The position numbers were made by a program, and so were the translations under genes. A DNA stretch of 64,000 nt from Diplosphaera chodatii (Eukaryota > Chlorophyta > Trebouxiophyceae > Prasiolales > Stichococcaceae), in assembly GCA_032358165.1 (NCBI GenBank), contig JAALGY010000021.1, positions 1,550,001 through 1,614,000 of the forward strand, read 5' to 3'. Of the stretch, positions 11,701 through 22,371 are shown piece after piece. The notes under the pieces were generated by a model, which saw only the letters and a program-made list of their open reading frames with translations, ran no database searches and had not been told where the DNA came from. How positions within the stretch are numbered: the first letter of the stretch is position 1; each line of letters opens with the position of its first letter.

Positions 11701-13057
11701 GATGGAGCCCATTCGATGGGTGCTGGAAGGCAAAGACAGCGGAGATGTGTCAGCATCGAGATGACGTTCACTCGCGGATCGTCTTTGTAGACATGCCCAC
11801 TTGTGCTGATTTCTAGTCGCGTCAGACGTGTCAGATGCAGGAGTCCCTGCAGGCATGACATGCTTTGGAGGTCGGTTGCCAAAACGACACATGAGCTGGC
11901 GTCTGCAGCTAATTCAGTGGATGACATGCAGGATGCCACCACCTCTCAGTCGCAAGCTACCTGGAAGTCGCTCAGTTTTTGGGATCTCGCATCCAACGAC
12001 AACGTGCGCATGCCGGCAAGATGTGGCTGCAGAAAACTAAGGGTGCCGTCTTGCACCTGCGTTTCAGCAAGTTGTGCAGTCTGTGACAGGAAGGCTTTCA
12101 GACCTTCATGCATGTGTCAGGTAGCAAACAGCTGGGTTCGTCACATCTGCCGTCACTGCCGCTCACAGGCGAAAACAGCAGGTGCACGCAAGCCGCAAAC
12201 GCCCTGGAGGACGGATGTTGGCCAGCAAGGTGTCAACATACAGGGTGCTGCCCCAGTTCAGGTGGAAGATTCGAAAAGCAGCAGACAGGGACTGGAAATG
12301 CGCACTGTGCAAGATAGACTGCGCAGGGTAGAGATGCCGTGAAGCACTGTGCCCAGCGGGATGACAGACTCCACGGTCGAGCCATCCTTTTGCTGGCGCT
12401 TTGTCAGTGTCCACTTGGGCATGTACAAGGACGTCAGGCTGCTGGGTGCCTGTGAACTTTAAGGTCGACGTCAGTTGGTGAACTCGACTTCACCGCAGCC
12501 TGCAGCCCTGGTGTGCAACATTTATTTGGAAGGTCACTGTGTTGACCGCAACTCCGTAGGTGCGTGCACAAGCAGACAGATCACCACAGCCGCTCGTTCA
12601 GGCAGGAATTTACCCTGCACCTGCGCAAGGTAGGGGCCCACGTCGAGGTATTGACATTCAATGGTGCTGAGGTGCCGCAGCGGATACCGGTGCCGCACTG
12701 CCATATCGAAAAACCCTTCATCCAACGGCTCTGCGCTATGCAGGGCAGCCATTGCTGCATTGCGAAATCTGTGCCACAGCGATACTAGTCATTTCCGACA
12801 GAGGTTGCTTGAACAGCGCAACAATGTGTGTGTGTGTGTGTGTGTGCTCGCAATGACCACCGCAGACCAGCCGCTGCTTGAGCGCACTTGATGTAAGCAA
12901 TTGCAGCTGGCGCACACACCTTGTATCTACCAGGTGGCAGCTTGCCAGGTCATCTTGGTCGTCCAACAGGCTGCAAATGTGCTGCAGAATGTCTGAAGGC
13001 AGGGCTGTCAAAGACTTTTCTGCTTAGAAGGCCGATCGTGCCGGGTCTTGAAATCAT
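8716..13057 (-). CDS. F-box/leucine-rich-repeat protein, copy B (possible 5' frameshift)
   Basis: Paralogue of copies A, C and D, probably an SCF ubiquitin-ligase receptor. Minus-strand exons in order include the F-box (LPSDILQHICSLLDDQDDLA, near 12990-12940), RHRYPLRHLSTIECQY near 12680, LTRLTRLEISTSGHV near 11800, LSNLSKLQHLSLAAAF near 11060, LEALDISHSSWIEQPAMPVI near 10730 and LTTLQRLTVLNLCQVHW near 9180. The tail carries the family signature YELPDLPGRPLRRWPR ... ETHRWLWD, then 21 extra residues to a stop at 8716 where the other copies end at once. The ATG at 13057 opens MISRPG, matching MASRP in C and D, but one extra base before the F-box puts it out of frame; the F-box frame has a TAA upstream and no ATG. 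It is therefore a frameshifted copy, a sequence error, or a gene with another 5' exon (a CAG acceptor lies next to that TAA). Confidence 0.75.
10613..10637 (-). other. tRNA D-arm-like sequence (A-box match) inside gene B
   Basis: On the minus strand GCATAGCTCAGTCGGC then TAAGAGC gives a D arm with a 4-bp stem and an exact A-box (TAGCTCAGTCGG). No matching anticodon arm or B box follows within tRNA distance. It is most likely a fragment of a tRNA or tRNA-derived element, or chance. Confidence 0.3.
12825..12846. repeat. (TG)11 microsatellite in an intron of gene B
   Basis: Eleven uninterrupted TG dinucleotides lie in the first intron of F-box gene B, just after the F-box exon. Confidence 0.9.
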
Positions 13058-14104
13058 GATTGCCTGCTTGCTGCCAGAGCGCAGGTAGGTCGGAGCGAGT
13101 GTGAATTAGGCACGTTGCATTCTTGAAGGTGACGAGTGCACGTCACCCTCTTTCTGCCAGGTGTGATATGGGAATGTGCGAGCATTCTGCTGGATGGTTC
13201 CCCTTCATCATGACTTGCAGGAAGCAGTCCGAAGCAAGCTGAAGCCACCTCTCGGCTTCGCTAACCGCCAAGCTGATGAGGCCTGCGGTCTCTACCCGAT
13301 AAACTTCCGGCGGCCCCAGCTGGCGTGCTGCTGAGGACACAGCCCCGCAAGTGCGTTGGGCGCACTCTAGCATGTTCATGCAGCTTTCTGATCGCCTCCC
13401 ATATATAGTCAGCATTTATGCCACAGATGGGTGCACTACTTCGTATATTGTGTAACATATATCCTTAGCAGCCAACTGGACCCGCACGCATGCTGTTGCT
13501 GTCCTCCACCGCGCGCGCCAGCAGTCGCTGCTGCCGCCAGCCGCCGCCGCTGCCATCATTGTTGTTGCTGCTTCTGATCAGTTATTACGATTGACAGAGG
13601 CACAGCGAGTCTAGAGGGTGGATATGCATCAGACAAGCCAGTGGGAGGAGTGACAGTCATGAGGAGCGCACTGCCACATATATACACCTACATCTTCGTC
13701 GTGACTGCTCAGGTGTGCATGACCATGTGACGCTGCCGACTTATGAACCGGCGGATTGTTTGGGCTCACCCACCGGCGGAAGTCCCTGCTGTGTGGCTTG
13801 GCTGCAAGTTGCCAGCCGTGCATGCAGGTGCTGCCAGTGTGTATATATCCCACTGCACCTGATGCCGTGCAGGTCAACAGAGCCGCCGCCCAGCGGGCCA
13901 TCGTGCAGGTGTTCATTACCGGAATCCCGGGACCTTCTTGCCTTTGTGAGCAAACTGACTTGTTGGTCTGGATATGACACCAGCATCAAGCCATCGGCAA
14001 GCTTTTGGGGTTTTATCATGATGTACCTGTCACCACATCAGGCCGGCGTGCCCACAATATTTACTACAAATACTTGGATCTGAGCCTGACGCATGACGCA
14101 CTCC
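13058..14104. other. Spacer between F-box genes C and B
   Basis: About 1 kb holding the 5' flank of B and the 3' flank of C. Apart from the upstream block shared with C and D (13217-13335) I see no gene. A stretch of GCC/GCTG-rich simple sequence lies at about 13510-13580. Confidence 0.4.
13217..13335 (-). promoter_or_regulatory. Upstream block shared by F-box genes B, C and D (B copy)
   Basis: Starts about 160 bp upstream of the B start. The plus-strand text GCAGGAAGCAGTCCGAAGCA and the following 100 bp align by eye with the same-position blocks at 18323 and 29844. Survival of a non-coding block when neighbouring intergenic DNA has diverged suggests a core promoter or 5' leader, though I recognise no named motif. 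Confidence 0.35.
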
Positions 14105-17100
14105 TCATCCATCCCACGGCCAGCGGTGCGGCTCCAGCACCGGCCAAACGTCTGCCACAGGGTCTTCCACATCATCACCCAGGGTGGCGCGTCGCGGCCA
14201 CCGCCGCAGCCGACGGTGCGGCAGGTCTGGCAGCTCATAGCTGACCGGCGGTATGCCAGTGTTGTCATCACCCTGCAGCGGCTCACCGGAGGGTCTCATC
14301 AAATACTACTGCGATTTGCAAGGTGGCATGACAACAATCTTCTTGCCAGCATCAGGTTGGCAGATGCTGCATGCAAACGCACCAGCACATCGTCCGGCAC
14401 GTTCAAGACCCGCAAGCGGGGCATGCAAGCCACCAGCCAGGTCGCAAGACCTTTGCCCCCTGCAATGTGCACCTTGAACAGGTTCAACACCCTCAGCCGC
14501 TGCAGCGATGTCAGTGGCTTCAGGGTTGGGGCGCCAAAGCCCTGATCAGGGAGGCTTGCAACTAGGGTGACGTGGAGGCGCAGCAACAAAAATGACTGTG
14601 TCACGTTGCAGGGGCACAGCAGGTACACCTTGAGGCAGCTGATGTCTGGCCTGCTTGTGCTGGGTGGTGCCATGCACGGACGCCATGATGTAAGCTTGAT
14701 TACCTGGGGGTTGCAGTCGTCAGCCAGCTGCAGCATCGTCAGACTACTGCAGGCGGCTATTGCCTGCACCATTGAGAGCACAGTGTACACTTCCAAGGCG
14801 AACATGCTAGCTGCATGTGTGGCACGAACTTTCCGCAATGCATGTTGGCTGTGGTGGCTTAGATTTGTGGGATTTCAGATACCTCGAGCACTCGATGCCC
14901 TGGGCCGCCTCTCCAGTACTCGATTTCGATGCTGAGAGCTTCCAGACCCCTAAGACTTCGCAGCCCTGCAGCAGCAAGACGCTCGGCATGCGCGGGGCTC
15001 TGCATTTGGGAATGGCAGCAGTGTATCATACTCCTCAGGCTTGCACCATGACAGCAGGTAGGATGTGGCAGACGCGCCTTTGATGACGTCAGCCAAACCG
15101 TGTTCTTGCGCCATCTTCTTACAGGCGATACGCAAGCGACGCAGCTCTTGAAGATGGGACAGCGCCAGTTGTGTCTGCACACCAGTCTTTCCTTACGTTA
15201 GCAGCACAGCTTCCACGGGTGTGGTGTTTCACAGAAGAAGTGTGGGTAGCAGTCGCATCCACCACCACACCGCTACTAGCAGCACACGCACCTGCGGACC
15301 CCAGCGACGCAGGTGCAGCTGTGTGCAGTGTGCCAGCGGCGATGAAACCAGCAGGTCCTGCAAGTGGGACGGACCAGCCCTTAGTGGCACCTGCGAGCTG
15401 CAGGCCGCCTCCATCTTTGCAGGTGCCGTTGCAAGCAGTGCATGTGAGGCATGGCATTGCATTACATGTCCGATCTCGTGTTGCACAACGCCAGCAAAGG
15501 TGCAACACCCGTTGACGAGTGCTTACCGAGTCAGCTTTGCTCAGGCGCAGGTTCTTCACTTCCAGGTGTCCCAGCAGTGGGCAGTGCATCAGTATGGCAG
15601 GCACATGGTTGTCGGGGTTCTCCTCTTCCCAGGGCCACCAGTCGCCCCACCTCTGCATTGACAGCCGCCGCAGCCGAGGACCCAACGCCACAAGCATGTC
15701 GCGTGCAGCGCTGCAGAGCAAAAAGACAAGGTCAGGCGGCATCCCCTCAGATATTGAGGTGACATCGAATACTTGCATCCGTGTGCATACTGTCTGAGGG
15801 CCAAGCGTAGCCTGGGACACCACTGTTGGGCCACAGCCTTTAAGGGCCATCTGCTTCAGCAAGAGTTCTGCCGCTGAACAAACCTGGGGATGTGCCAGCC
15901 GTAGTGCTGTGCATCCTTGCATCCGCACCTCATGCAGCCGCTTGCAGGAAGCCCATCGGCAAACAGAGTCGTCAATTTTCCGAGCTGAGCAATGTGAGGC
16001 AGTGCATGGTGCGTCATCCAGGAGGACGTGACTTCAAGCGCTTCTAGGCCTGCGGCAAAGACTTGCCACCATGTTAAGCTGGTGCTGCAATTCCAGAGTG
16101 CTCGCTTGTGTGGCTTGGCAGGTGTAAGTGTGCTGGTCATCATGTAGCTGATAGTGCTCACTCAGCTGCGGCTTCTGCAACACAGTGCAAGTCAGCCACA
16201 GTATATCGACACCATGTGCACATGCATCTCTGACGATACCTGTCAGGGTCACGAGAGCCTCCTTCAGGCCAAGGTGTGTGCAGCCCCCAAAGGCCCTGGC
16301 CAGGCTCAGGTGCTGCAGCTTGCTGAGCTTCGACAGCTGGCCAAATCCTGCAACTCAAGGACACCTCACCAAAGCAGTGCATAAGCTGTGACAAGAACAG
16401 ATATGCTCGTGTGAAGGCATCGATATGTCACAACATCGTTCTATACCAAAGCACAACAAAAGCCCATCGCCATGCATCCTCACCCGCATCGGTTGCATGC
16501 TGTAGGCAGCCGTTGAGACGCAATGCTCGGAGCTGCGGCAGAGCCTCTGCTAGTGTTGTCATGTCCTCGTCACCATCGCGACCCAGCGGTCAGCGCAGGC
16601 ACATGGCGGTGAGCTGGCTGCAACAAGATCGGGGTCTATTGCTGCACTCGGCAGTCAAGCTATGGAAGCTCCTCTTGTCTTGCAAGCACATGACATGCTG
16701 CACACTTGTTCAGGGTTGTGCTGGAAGCACTGTCAAAGCATAAACCAGACATGCTGCCATTGTCAGCTGCACGCTGCAGAGGGCTGATATTGGTTGCGCT
16801 ATACGCTTCTCACCCGAGTGCGCACAAAGATGTGGTGTCTGGCCAACTGGTAAGCTCTGGGAGGCTCAGAGACTGCAGTGTCGTCAGCTTGGACACCACG
16901 CTCCACAGCAAGCCGCTCAACGCCCCGGGCATGCTGACTGACAGACGTGTTAGGTTTGTCAGATGTAGGATCCCCTGCAGGTATGAACATGGGTGCCTTA
17001 GTGCTAATGCTCATCGGGCCCACGCATCTGCTGTGCTGTTTTCACACTGCCTACTGACCCGATGCACAAGTGTGCACAGCATGCAGCATCCAGGTGCCTG

Positions 17101-18146
17101 ATAGTTGTAGACGTGCTGGCCCTCTGTACACTCAAGCGACAGTGTCTTCAGGCCGGCAAGGTGCGGCTGCAGGAACTTCATATTGTCACCCAGCACCTAG
17201 GCAAGGTGTGCAGCTCATGTTGCACACTGTTGAGCCACTATGACTATGTATGTTTCGGTGGCACCCTGCTCGGCCATCTTCATCAAGAATGCACTGCACG
17301 TCACGTGACAAGGCTGCAGCCGCATTGGAGAACATTGGCAAGCGGTTCTTTGGAGTGACACCGCTCCTGCTATGTTCTGAAGGACAGCTATCTCGACGGG
17401 TTGAAGTGGTAACGTCTACATACCGGGCAAGACAGACTGCGCAGGCTGGAGATGCCCTGGAGTACGTTGCGGTCATATGCCGCATCGTCCCGCTGCGCCC
17501 AATCTTTGTGTGTCCACTTGGCCATGGTCAGGGACGTCAGGCTGCTGGGCGCCTGTGCACGACACAAAGCACGGATCTCAGGCGGCGGGCTTCACGGCAA
17601 TCTACAGCACTGCAGTGCCTGCTGCCTACCTCAACATCTGCTGTGGTCTTAGGTGTAACCAGGCATGACTCTGCCATTCAGCAGCATGACATGCCTACAA
17701 GCTGAGCGCCATACCCACGCACTGCACCTTCGCCAGATATGAGCCCAAGTTGGCGTTGCGGATCTGCAGCTCGATGGCGCTGAGGTGCTGCAGCGGATAG
17801 CGCTGCCACAGCGCCAGGTCGACAAAGCCTGGGTGCTGCGGCTCTGCGCAGTGCAGCGCGGCCCTTGCTGCTTCACAAAGCCTGCATCATACCAGCAAAG
17901 ATCGCTTGTGTGACTGACAGCCGAGAGTTCAGCACCAGAACCCACAGCAAGACCATGAAATAGCAACGAAGAGCAGCCGCCTGCAGCGGTCTTGAATATG
18001 AACACACACCCTGTATCTACCAAGTGGCAGCTTGCAATATCATCTGGGTCCTGCAAAAAGCTGCAAATGTGCTGCAAAACGTCTGAAGGCAGCGCTGACA
18101 AACACGTCTTATTGTGTGCGTCAGTTGAACTGGGTCTTGAAGCCAT
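14105..18146 (-). CDS. F-box/leucine-rich-repeat protein, copy C
   Basis: Paralogue of A, B and D. The ATG at 18146 opens MASRPSSTDAHNKTCLSA and runs straight into the F-box LPSDVLQHICSFLQDPDDIA. Further minus-strand exons carry YPLQHLSAIELQIRNANLGS near 17780, LGDNMKFLQPHLAGLKTLSL near 17160, HLEVKNLRLSKADSV near 15560, and LTSLQRLRVLNLFKVHIAGG near 14480. The tail is YELPDLPHRRLRRWPR ... EPHRWPWDG with a stop at 14105. Many short introns separate the Leu-rich segments. It lies about 0.9 kb downstream of the bromodomain-less BET copy, in the same order as gene D beside the intact BET gene, so the two F-box+BET pairs are duplicates. Target protein unknown; exon limits approximate. Confidence 0.83.
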
Positions 18147-19040
18147 TGCAGCTTTGCTGTCTACAAGCAGACAGAGTGTCTGTCAAAACTGCCCACTGAT
18201 CAGTGTATGTCAGAGAGTCCACTGATCAAAGTGAGCAATGCAGATCGCGTGCTCGCCGCTTGCTGTTGCACAGCAGTAGTATACTCAAGATACCGAGTTG
18301 AATCGATCCCCTTCGGCATCGCTGCAGGAAGCAGTTCGAAGCGAGCCAAGTTGAGCCATCCGACTCAGCTTACATACAGCAGATGATCGGGCGAGCGAGG
18401 TACCACCAGATAACACTCCGACGGCACTTGGCTTGCTCCGTCTGGTGCTCACAGACCGAGAGCTCCGCTGCAGGCGTGAAAGCACGATCCATAACACCTG
18501 CTGATCTTCACACACAAGTGAACATGGCAGCACACGGGCAAGCAATTTGAACTAAAGCATTGACGCCACCTGCCTCATTAACCTGCACTACCACACTACC
18601 ACTCAGTAAATGATTGTATAGAGCCAAACAGGGCGCAGCAGCAGCGGCGCCAGCAGCCATTTCGGTATTGATTGAGGCGGCACGGCGACAAGGGTACAGT
18701 GTGTGCCGGCAGTTCCGGCTGGCACGAACAGTGCAGAGCATCGAGATGGTGGTCAGGTCGCGCCAGGCTGTTTCGGGCCACGGTTGAGCTGAAAAGGAAG
18801 ATGGTGAACGGTTTGATCAAGACTACCGTGTGCTAAACCTCCAATTGAGCCGATCCCAAGCTTGACAGCGCCGACATGTGACAGAAAAGTGATACGGAAT
18901 GCTTTGTCACGGACCCACTGGCATCTTTCACAGCACAACAAGCTGACAAACTGCCTATAGTTCTCTGGTGCGACCAAGGGCTGAGGTCTGCCACCCTGCA
19001 AGTTCCTGAACAATCGATGCCACCCCCTGTCAGTCGAAAA
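18147..19040. other. Spacer between BET relic and F-box gene C
   Basis: About 0.9 kb. It contains the F-box upstream block (18323-18440) and, at about 18895-18950, a segment resembling 30680-30735 (both contain TCACGGACCCA), showing that the duplicated block extends past the BET stop codons. No gene seen. Confidence 0.45.
18323..18440 (-). promoter_or_regulatory. Upstream block shared by F-box genes B, C and D (C copy)
   Basis: Lies about 177 bp upstream of the C start. The plus-strand text GCAGGAAGCAGTTCGAAGCG and a second patch (GCGAGCGAGGTACCACCAGA) have counterparts upstream of D and, more weakly, of B. Confidence 0.35.
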
Positions 19041-22000
19041 TCACTCCTGCATCGCCTCGGCAATCGCGGCGTTTGCACCAGCAAACGGCTGACCCGTGGC
19101 GGCGGGCAGCACATCAGCCCGCAGCGCGTCCTGCAGGGTGCAGGGGTGCGCACCCAGCTTGGGCTGCAAGCCTGAGCTGAAGCCGAGCAGCCCCTGCTGC
19201 ACGAAGCGGGGCGACCCCGCCGGCGGGACAAAGTCGGGCCCAACTGCAGCAGACACCGTCGCCACGGCCGGGCGCAGCTTCGGAAGCGCCGCCAGCTGCG
19301 GCGGCAGCCGCATGGCTGTTGGCGCCTTTGGCTGCTGCATCTGGCACGCTGCCAGCGGCGCATCCACTGGCGCCGCGCTGGACCCCTGGTGCTGCAGGTC
19401 GATGGCGGGCGGGCGGCTCTCGTTGCCGCCGGCCACATCGTCATGCAGCATCGCTGCACCCAGGTCTGCAGTGCACACCTTCAGTAGTGGTAAGAGGCTG
19501 CACATCACGAGGTCGCACATGCAGTGTGGCAGACAAACAGTGCCAGCGCTGACCTCGGGTGTCAAGCAGGATATGGCCGGTCGCATGTCCAGATGTGACT
19601 CCCGCCTATGGAACATCAGCGCACCTGCAGCCTGCTGGGCAGCGTCCACGGCTTCGCTGCCGCCCAGCGCGCCGGACTGGCGAGTGGACAGCAGCCGGTC
19701 CAGCGCTGCAGCAGCGCTGGGCGGCAGAGCTCCAGCGGCTGCCGCCTGCGGCTGTGCTGCAGAGGCGTCGGTTGACTGGCGCTGCGCCAGGACATGGTCT
19801 GCTGTTGGCTGAGCGCCATCCTGTTGCTGTTGAGCGACCGGGCCCTGCCCTGCGGTTGCCGGCTGCAGGAGTTCCTGCTGTTCTACCAGTGACTGGTGCG
19901 CAGGCTGTGGTGCGTCAGGAGGCTGCTCCTCAGGCCGCGCCGCCTGCTGTGGCTGACCAGGCTGCTCCCCCTGAGCTGTGTGCTGCAATGGCAGGCTGTG
20001 CGGCTCTGCCTTTGGCTGCTGCTGTAGTGCTGAGGGCAGCCGCTGCTGAGGGGCAGCGCCTGTGCCTGCCGGCTGTCCTAGAGGCGTGGCAGCACCGCCG
20101 GGCGTCGCTGGCTCGGAGATTGGAGGATGCGCCGAATCGCCAGACGCCTGCTCCGGCGCTGGGGCTGCCTCGCAGGGCGGCACCCGGTACCCACGCAGCC
20201 CTGCAGACCGCGAGTGGCGCTGTGGTGCCAGGCCTCAGCCGCACATGTACAGACTGTCCACGACTTCCACACACTGCTGCAGGCTGGCCATGAGCACCCT
20301 GGCCCAAGGGTTGCCCACTAGCATCCACCGGGCTCACAGCACCCACTGATGACCGCGCGATCATGAGCACAGAACGACAGGTCCTCTGTACGAGAAGCAG
20401 CCCTCACCGCTGCCCGCCAGGAGACCAGGCCAGACGAGGGGCCCCCCTGAAGCGGGGTCGCCATCACCGCCGCGGCCGCTGGGCTCGCCGCCCTGGCTGC
20501 CAGGGCCGCCAGGGTCGCCGCCACCATGCGAGGCTGGGCCCTCCACCTGGCCAGCCTCCCGCGCCGTCGCCACGAAGTGCTGCGGGAGACACCCAACAGG
20601 TTGCCCCTAGATGCTGTGTTATGCTGCACAACCACTGGCCATACTTAGGCCCAAAAAGTGTAGTGAGTTACTCCGAAACAAAGCTCTGGCTGCTTCACCC
20701 AGAGCTGTTGTATAAGTAGGAGCAGCGGTTCGCAGCAGGTAGTTGACAACAACAACAACATTGCAGGAGACTACAGCTGGGCGTGCGCTGCGCTCAGTGC
20801 CCAACGACGGACCGCTGAGCAGTACAGGGGGCGCCACGCACCTGCAGCCGCCGCAGCGTCAGCGCGTCCAGGCGGCCCATGTCGACGATCATGTCGCAGA
20901 AGCCCGGGTGCAGCTCGGGGGCGCGCCCCACCAGCAGCCCCGTCGCCGCGCCAAAGGCGTCCTGCCGCAGCGCCCCAATCCCCCCGCGCCAGCTGGTCCT
21001 GTGTACGCAGGGGGGCACAGGGTCAGCGGAAAGTGGCCAGCTTGCTGCGTGCTGCAGTACTGACACTGTGGCAGCACGCTGACGCCCTGGTGCAGCTCTG
21101 AATGCTGCCTGCCTTGGTGTCTGAAGCGCATTTGCTGGCATTCAACGGCTGAGGGCGCACAGTGGGGCCACCTTGTCTTCGAGGGACACGGGCTCGCACT
21201 GGGAGGCCGCCAGGCTCCGCGCATCGCTCAGCCGGTGGCCCAGCGAGTCCAGGGCGGCCGTCAGCACCTCGCGCGCGCCATCAGCCCCTCGGTGCGTGCC
21301 GTCTGCGTATCACAGGTACCAACAGGCTGAGCAACCCGTCAGGTGTTGCAGTATTGGACACCATCTGGACTATCGAACGCAGGCTGTTCTGACAACAGTG
21401 GGAAGTGCTGCAGCCGCTGTGACATTGTCGACACAGCGAGGGGTGGTGCACGGCTGGTATGATGGCACCTGCGCAGCTTCTTTGGCTGCGCGGATGGCAG
21501 CCTTCTCATCGGCTCTGGAGCACTCGCAGCATCCGTCAGCTTGTTTGTGACCCCCCTCTGCCACTTCTTCTCAGACTCGCTCTGCAGGCCAGACGAGGGG
21601 ACACATGAGCAGCAATTGTGCTAAGCCTCGCTGCTGACGCCGTGACAACCACTTCGATGTGCTGCTGGCGGCATTGCGATGCAATCCAGAGCAGCGGACG
21701 GATGCACAGGAATGCCAGGAGCCGTACCTGCGAAGTGGTCGCCATCACGCCCACATTCGACTCCTGCTGGTTACACAGGGAGGTGTTTGTGAACACCTGG
21801 CATCAAGAGACAGCAGGCATGAAGCTGCACACGCATCGCGCCATCCCATGCTTGCTAGCAAACAATTTTGCGGAGCAGCTGAGCATGCACAGCCCTGCGG
21901 CTACCAAAAAGGTGTCCACTGGATTGTGGCTGTGTCAATGACATGTGGCATGCCAGCGTCTAGGTGATGAAAGACTTGAGGCACCACCAGGATTGAACCG

Positions 22001-22371
22001 CAGGAAGCGGAGCACCTCGACGAGCACACCTCCCACAAGGCACCGGCTCGTGTGTGACGCTGTCACAACAGTGAGTGCAGGGCATTGTTGCACCGTCTAG
22101 CCCGCAGCGCCGCGATGAACTCAACACTGCAGCGCGATGCTGGACTGCCACTTTGTGCAAGGCTGCCGGCGGCACCGCCCTGGAGGGCCAGCGCGTGCAG
22201 CGAGGGCCTCACCCGGTGGGAGACGAGGGACCGCAGCACCGCAGCGCAGCCGCGGATCATGACATCGGCGGTGCGGCGAGCGGCGGACTCTGCCAGCCGC
22301 GCCCGGTCCGCCCCGCCCAGCGGCTCCTCCAGCGGCGGCGTCGGCCTCGCCCACAGCGCCTGGGTGTTGTT
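19041..22371 (-). pseudogene. BET-family paralogue lacking its bromodomain core exon and 5' part
   Basis: Clear duplicate of the BET gene at 30814-35212. Retained parts, in transcript order: QALWARPTPPLEEPLGG to VLRSLVSHR (22371 to about 22225), a decayed FTNTSLCNQQESNVGVMATT exon near 21770, a Lys/Ala-rich coiled-coil exon near 21490, the NET domain (ELHPGFCDMIVDMGRLDALT, about 20990-20845), HFVATAREAGQ near 20570, and a long Gln/Ala/Pro-rich C-terminal region ending in AEAMQE with a stop at 19041. Missing: the whole N-terminal exon; the acceptor CAG in front of the first retained exon (a 6-bp loss); and the 51-residue WAYPF...ADIQQ exon, removed with a few intron bases at about 22000. That exon starts and ends in phase 0, so its loss keeps the frame, and the C-terminal exons have no stops. 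It could therefore still make a NET-only protein; pseudogene is the cautious call. Confidence 0.65.

Noticed and set aside
21980..22010. tRNA T-arm-like B box (GGTTCAATCC on minus) at the deletion point of the BET relic
   Set aside because: The T stem pairs poorly, and most of the surrounding bases align with ordinary intron sequence of the intact BET copy, so it is not evidence of a tRNA-derived insertion.
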